Shown here in pieces: positions 60,701-64,000 of a stretch of 64,000 nucleotides of DNA. The DNA comes from Zerene cesonia (taxonomy: Eukaryota; Arthropoda; Insecta; Lepidoptera; Pieridae). Both the position numbers and the translations under genes were made by a program. How positions within the stretch are numbered: the first letter of the stretch is position 1; each line of letters begins with the position of its first letter. Below the pieces are notes generated by a model. That model ran no database searches and was not told the DNA's origin. It saw only the letters and a program-made list of their open reading frames with translations. The stretch is from NCBI RefSeq assembly GCF_012273895.1, contig NC_052105.1, forward strand, positions 1,054,001-1,118,000. The letters run 5' to 3'.

Positions 60701-62506
60701 AGCTCGTGAGGAAATTTTCATTCATTGACCCTTATCTCACCGCAATAGGGGTGAATATACTTAGCGTCTAGTTTTTAAGCCAGTGTCGCAATTAAGGCGA
60801 TACAGTTAGGGACGCGTAACGCATACGTAACGCGGTTATTATTGTAATTTACATCATCGAACTCTGTGTCAATATGACCGGTTGATACTGTACTCAGTAT
60901 TGTTTTTAATTGGGAATTATAAAATAAGGATAATACAGTATGTTGTTGACGAGTTGGGTATCAGCATAGTTACCTTGGAAATTACTTCGAAAGGTTTGAA
61001 TAAAATTATTAAAAATCGTAAAATTGCAGAATCGTTTCATTCCACGCACATATGTTGCAACTAACTTTCCGCCTGCGGCATTGCCTACGTAGTCAAAAGA
61101 ACGAAGAAGTAGTTTCAATGGGATTTCTGGGCTAAAATCTATCCTATGTACCAAATCAAATGCAAATCAGTGCATTAGTTAAGGCGCGAAAAAGAGACAG
61201 GCAGACAGAGTTAGTCCCACATTTTAAATATTAGTAGGAAATTAGTAGGGATTATGAAGAATGTATGTAATGATGTAAGACTTCAAAAAAATAAATTGTC
61301 TGTAATATATTAATTTACTTACCATTTAATAATTTTGGTTTTAAATCATGAACTGAACCATTTTTCTCTCCATTGCTCTGAAAGAAGTATAAAATGTTAT
61401 TTTCACAATATCGTATTTTAATACAAGAATACACAACAAACATTTTGTGTCAGTGAAAAGAATATAACACTATAAGAATATAACGAAATAATATTTGTAA
61501 CACACACATTTATAACATGAGCATTGAAATCTATACATTTGAATATTATGACAAACAAGATATACATAACAATATTTATCTAAGTACAATTATGTTATTA
61601 AATTTATAATGTTTTAAACAAAACATACAAAAAATAATTGACAATTTGTGACAGCAATTCAAGACATAATATTAATTTTTTAAATTAAATTTAATAAATT
61701 AAGATGCAAATTTCAATCAAAGGCACTTATTTTGAATTCCTTCTCATAAGAAGGAATTGAAAATAGATCATAGTCTATAATAATATTATAAAGAGGTAAA
61801 GTGAGTTAATTTGTGATCACTTGAATTGATTTTATAATTTTTAACAGTCAGATCTATGCTATCTTCGAGAGTCATGGGTAATATTTTATTGATTTTATCC
61901 TGGGTCAACCTCACAAGACATTAGTAATTTATTATACTACAGCTATTGCTTAAAAACATTGCAATTTCCTTATTCTTTATGTTAACTCAAAGCATTAAGT
62001 ATAGTAGACATAACAAAAGCTGTATGCTTTGCCCCTAATGCATAATTGAATTAAATTCTATTCCTAATTTCCTATTAGACCTTTAACAATTGTTTTAAAG
62101 ATTCATGTTATCATTTGTGTAATGTCAAACCCAGATGTATCAGAATTAGAACCAATTCTTTATAGATACACCATAAATATTGAATTCAAACTTTTGAGTA
62201 CTTTCCTATATGAGAATATTTTACAGAATAGATATACTAAAGCATCTTCTTAATTATAAAGACTTCAAATCCTATATACGTCCTAAAATTTTAATGATGC
62301 TTCTTGTGGTAAATAAATGACTAAGTGTACAATATGTAAAAGACTGTATTGCTCTAAGTGTTAAATCAAAATTGTAAGGGCTTGTAGCATACTTCAAAAA
62401 TAATAAAAAATTATTAGTAATTTATCAATGTAAGATAAGAATAAGTTACCGTGCATGATACGTTGATGTAGCTCTTGAAATTCTGGACCAACTTTTTATC
62501 ATTCAT
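51741..62506 (-). CDS. Myotubularin-related protein 10/12, inactive (pseudophosphatase)
   Basis: Twelve exons, transcript order: 62506-62450, 61377-61323, 58163-58027, 57718-57560, 57198-56743, 56104-55937, 55192-55063, 54766-54631, 54367-54130, 53700-53574, 52841-52690, 51965-51741; 679 aa. The family (MTMR10/11/12; Drosophila has one) lacks phosphatase activity and stabilises active myotubularins that act on PI3P and PI(3,5)P2 at endosomes. A PH-GRAM domain (about 38-140) starts GELITGAAHSVVMLTPLCEA. The myotubularin-like domain follows, with LLFAFEYREP, VPIWVWGRPEGAALL, SSRWLRHVAACLAF, ISGFQSLVQKEWLALGHPF, FLLFLDCVWQLQTQFPAAF and FYNPLYVGHR. Where active members have HCSDGWDRT, this protein has Q-E-G-D-G-V-D-Y-C (386-394): the catalytic Cys is Glu387 and the Arg is Tyr393. 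The C-terminus (about 606-679) is Pro/Ser-rich after a short coil. Exons 4, 8 and 11 are strikingly GC-rich. Confidence 0.92.
52408..52616 (+). repeat. Dispersed repeat (ACCCGGCCACGCGTTGCTGTGG type)
   Basis: Starts TTACTAGCATACCCGGCCAC, continues ATTTCATCAAAATCGGTCGA and GGTGAAGAGTTCATTGGGAA, and ends in AT-rich text. Typical insect non-LTR 3' region. It lies in the MTMR intron before the last exon. Confidence 0.5.
53866..53919. repeat. Perfect 20-bp hairpin in an MTMR10/12 intron
   Basis: Arm 53866-53885 (TTAGGAATACTAAACCATTT) is exactly complementary to 53900-53919, with a 14-base AT-rich loop. It sits in the intron between exons 9 and 10. Confidence 0.9.
56510..56605 (-). repeat. Dispersed repeat end (AAACATACAGGTGAAGCTAATAAAAAGCGTG)
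   Basis: Inverted match to the sequence just left of the assembly gap (39575-39610). It lies in the MTMR intron upstream of exon 6. Confidence 0.5.
57700..57775. repeat. 36-bp tandem repeat over an MTMR10/12 splice acceptor
   Basis: Units begin at about 57700 (GTTGCGCTGTCCGTACTCCTGCAAT), 57736 (GTTACGCTGACCGTACTGCTGCAAT) and, decayed, 57772 (GTTATGCTGACTGTACGGCT). Each of the first two units includes, on the minus strand, an ATTGCAG acceptor followed by codons for (E/Q)YGQRN. Confidence 0.9.
58164..61322. other. Long MTMR10/12 intron 2
   Basis: AT-rich intron of about 3.2 kb. It contains a family B repeat (58735-58905) and a fragment near 59811-59895 with the common lepidopteran GTCCCTGCTGTGGGACA text and a GATGATGAT end. 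There is a TATTAGTAGGA-like fragment near 61230. No nested gene is supported. Confidence 0.6.
58735..58905 (+). repeat. Dispersed repeat, family B, copy 3 (fullest)
   Basis: Starts TACTATTATAAAGCTGAAGA, includes GTATGTTTGTTTGTTTGAAC and CTCAGGAACTACTGGTACGA, and ends GAAGCCGGGGCGGTCCGCTA. Confidence 0.65.
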
Positions 62507-63394
62507 TGTCAATCTATTGCAACTTAGAAAATTCTCACTCTTGACCCACTTTTAACCGTTAAAAGTAAACGATTTCTCTTATATTTAAAGCGACCAATTA
62601 AACTAAGTAATAAAAATAATGCCGAACAAACACGTTGAACAAATATGCATGATTTGGTTAAATTTTTATAAAAATTTGATAACAATCACTCGAATATACT
62701 CCCCGAATACATCTTGAGGGTATTACACCATACGCTGGGGCATTTCATGGTTGGTACAAATAAGATTTAAACTAAATAAAGTTTACTTAATCCAGAAATA
62801 AACATAGCGCACTATGAATTCTGAAACAAACAATTTAATTTATTTATTAATTTTTTTCATTGACGAATCGAGTCAATTTCTTAAATCTCAAGCAAAGATC
62901 TGACGTTTACGTCAGTGTTGCCTACTGTATACGAGTATAGCCGTAGACCGTAGTTTATACTACGGTACTATTCTTTGACCTACCTAGTTGTACCTGTGGA
63001 CTGTGGTCCGCTCTTGTTAACTATTATCTAAAATAGGTATTTTAGGTAGTGTAGGTACTATTTGCACATTTTGCGAATTATAAGAATCGTTTAAGGTCTG
63101 TGTAAGAAATAATAATTATGGCATTAATTGTAAAAAATAAAATAAGAGTCAATAAGTAAAAAAGGTAATAAATGTATATTTTTATAGTCTGTACTCATTC
63201 TAGATAACAAAATTTTTGTATTTACTCTGTCTGCTATTCTAGAAAAAAAAAATGAAATGTGCACTATGCTGTGTATGTCGCAAAAATGGCGATTGATAAA
63301 TTTCTGTTCATTGTTTGAAAGTGCAATCTTCAGTCTAATTATATTTGAAAAGGTTAAATATTTATTGGTTGTGTAATCGTGAATAAACCCTAGA
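62507..63394. promoter_or_regulatory. Divergent promoter region, MTMR10/12 / RNF126-like
   Basis: 888 bp between two outward-facing start codons, AT-rich, with no coding exon. It should contain both transcription starts. No specific factor sites are claimed. Confidence 0.45.
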
Positions 63395-63478
63395 ATGGCG
63401 GATGCAATTGTGGACAGTAGAACGGGGGACCGGTTCTATTGCCACAGGTGTAATATCGAGTTTGAAGACGTTTTGCAG
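63395..63478 (+). CDS. RNF126/RNF115-type E3 ubiquitin ligase, first coding exon (partial gene)
   Basis: 28 codons from ATG 63395 to a donor GCAG/GTAAAA (donor G at 63479), phase 0. The product begins MADAIVDSRTGDRFYCHRCN. The FYCHRCNIEF stretch is the first half of the N-terminal C-x2-C zinc finger of RNF126/RNF115 (Iruka in Drosophila), which binds ubiquitin or client proteins in the cytosol. The second Cys pair and the C-terminal RING should be in exons beyond the window. Only one short exon is visible, so the family call depends on that motif and the matching start. Confidence 0.65.
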
Positions 63479-64000
63479 GTAAAAATCAATAAAATAGGCA
63501 TATAATGTCGTATCCTTGATGTAAATTTATTATTTTTTACTAAAAATGATGTTCCTTGTAATGTTATCGTTCAAGGTCATACATTAATTAAATATGTTTA
63601 CAGTTCTATATATTCGTAAGCAGACGTTATCGAGTGAAGAATATTTTTCATATCCCGGTGGATGCCAGATATTTTCATGACATTTTTAAACTTCTAAATA
63701 AATGTTATGGTTTAATAATGGATTACTATACTTATTAAATTGTTACATCATCTATAAAGTCAGCTGCTTAATCGAAATGTAGGAAAAAATTAAAAAAATA
63801 TGTACGCAATAACCTACCACAGAATTATTCAGTTCCTGATATTGGTTTAAAAATATTCTGTTTTATTTTTTTTCTTAACGTTTCAAATAGTGTTCACAAT
63901 ATTAAATTATTTAATGTCTATACTATAAATAATATTGCAATTTTCGAATGTCGAATAATATTATTTTACACTATACTATAAGGAATTTTTACCTATTGGC
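63479..64000 (+). other. First intron of the RNF126-like gene (to window end)
   Basis: AT-rich, with no further exon before the end of the window. Confidence 0.55.

Noticed and set aside
1..64000. CRISPR arrays, operons, prophage or plasmid features
   Set aside because: None present; spliced animal genes throughout.

Overview
This is a eukaryotic nuclear segment from an insect, most likely a moth or butterfly (Lepidoptera). Genes are split by short AT-rich introns with GT-AG boundaries. The background is AT-rich. Between and inside genes lie dispersed repeats of lepidopteran type: a tRNA-derived SINE with target-site duplications, several copies of a repeat ending in a TAATATTAGTAGGAT-like sequence, and a LINE reverse-transcriptase relic. 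There are no operons, CRISPR arrays or bacterial features. Species cannot be named from this sequence. A run of exactly 1000 N (39637-40636) is an assembly gap.

I rebuilt every gene by hand from splice sites and reading phase; all phases close. Left to right: TIM50, mitochondrial import receptor subunit (+, 1211-4651, 7 exons, 389 aa); a TAF1C-like RNA polymerase I factor (-, 7620-10294, 4 exons, 628 aa); an unrecognised 1737-aa, largely low-complexity protein with one C-terminal membrane segment (-, 12487-18286, 7 exons); RALGAPB, Ral GTPase-activating complex beta subunit (-, 19763-37831, 28 exons, 1443 aa); BAP31, ER membrane chaperone/sorting protein (-, 41295-41909, single exon); metaxin-1 (+, 42606-45912, 6 exons, 317 aa, plus a possible alternative last exon at 48029-48157); an MTMR10/12-type inactive myotubularin (-, 51741-62506, 12 exons, 679 aa); and the first coding exon of an RNF126/RNF115-type (Iruka) E3 ubiquitin ligase running off the right edge (+, 63395 onward).

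These are housekeeping genes and not one pathway, although three act at mitochondria or ER-mitochondria contacts (TIM50, metaxin-1, BAP31). BAP31 and metaxin-1 are head to head with about 700 bp between start codons; MTMR10/12 and RNF126 are head to head with about 890 bp.

I found no convincing new multi-gene system. The most useful leads are small: two competing C-terminal tails for metaxin-1; a 36-bp tandem duplication that copies a splice acceptor in frame in MTMR10/12; a near-identical 44-bp exon fragment repeated across a splice donor in RALGAPB; strong exon-by-exon GC contrasts within single genes; a perfect 20-bp intronic hairpin; and the unrecognised tail-anchored protein.
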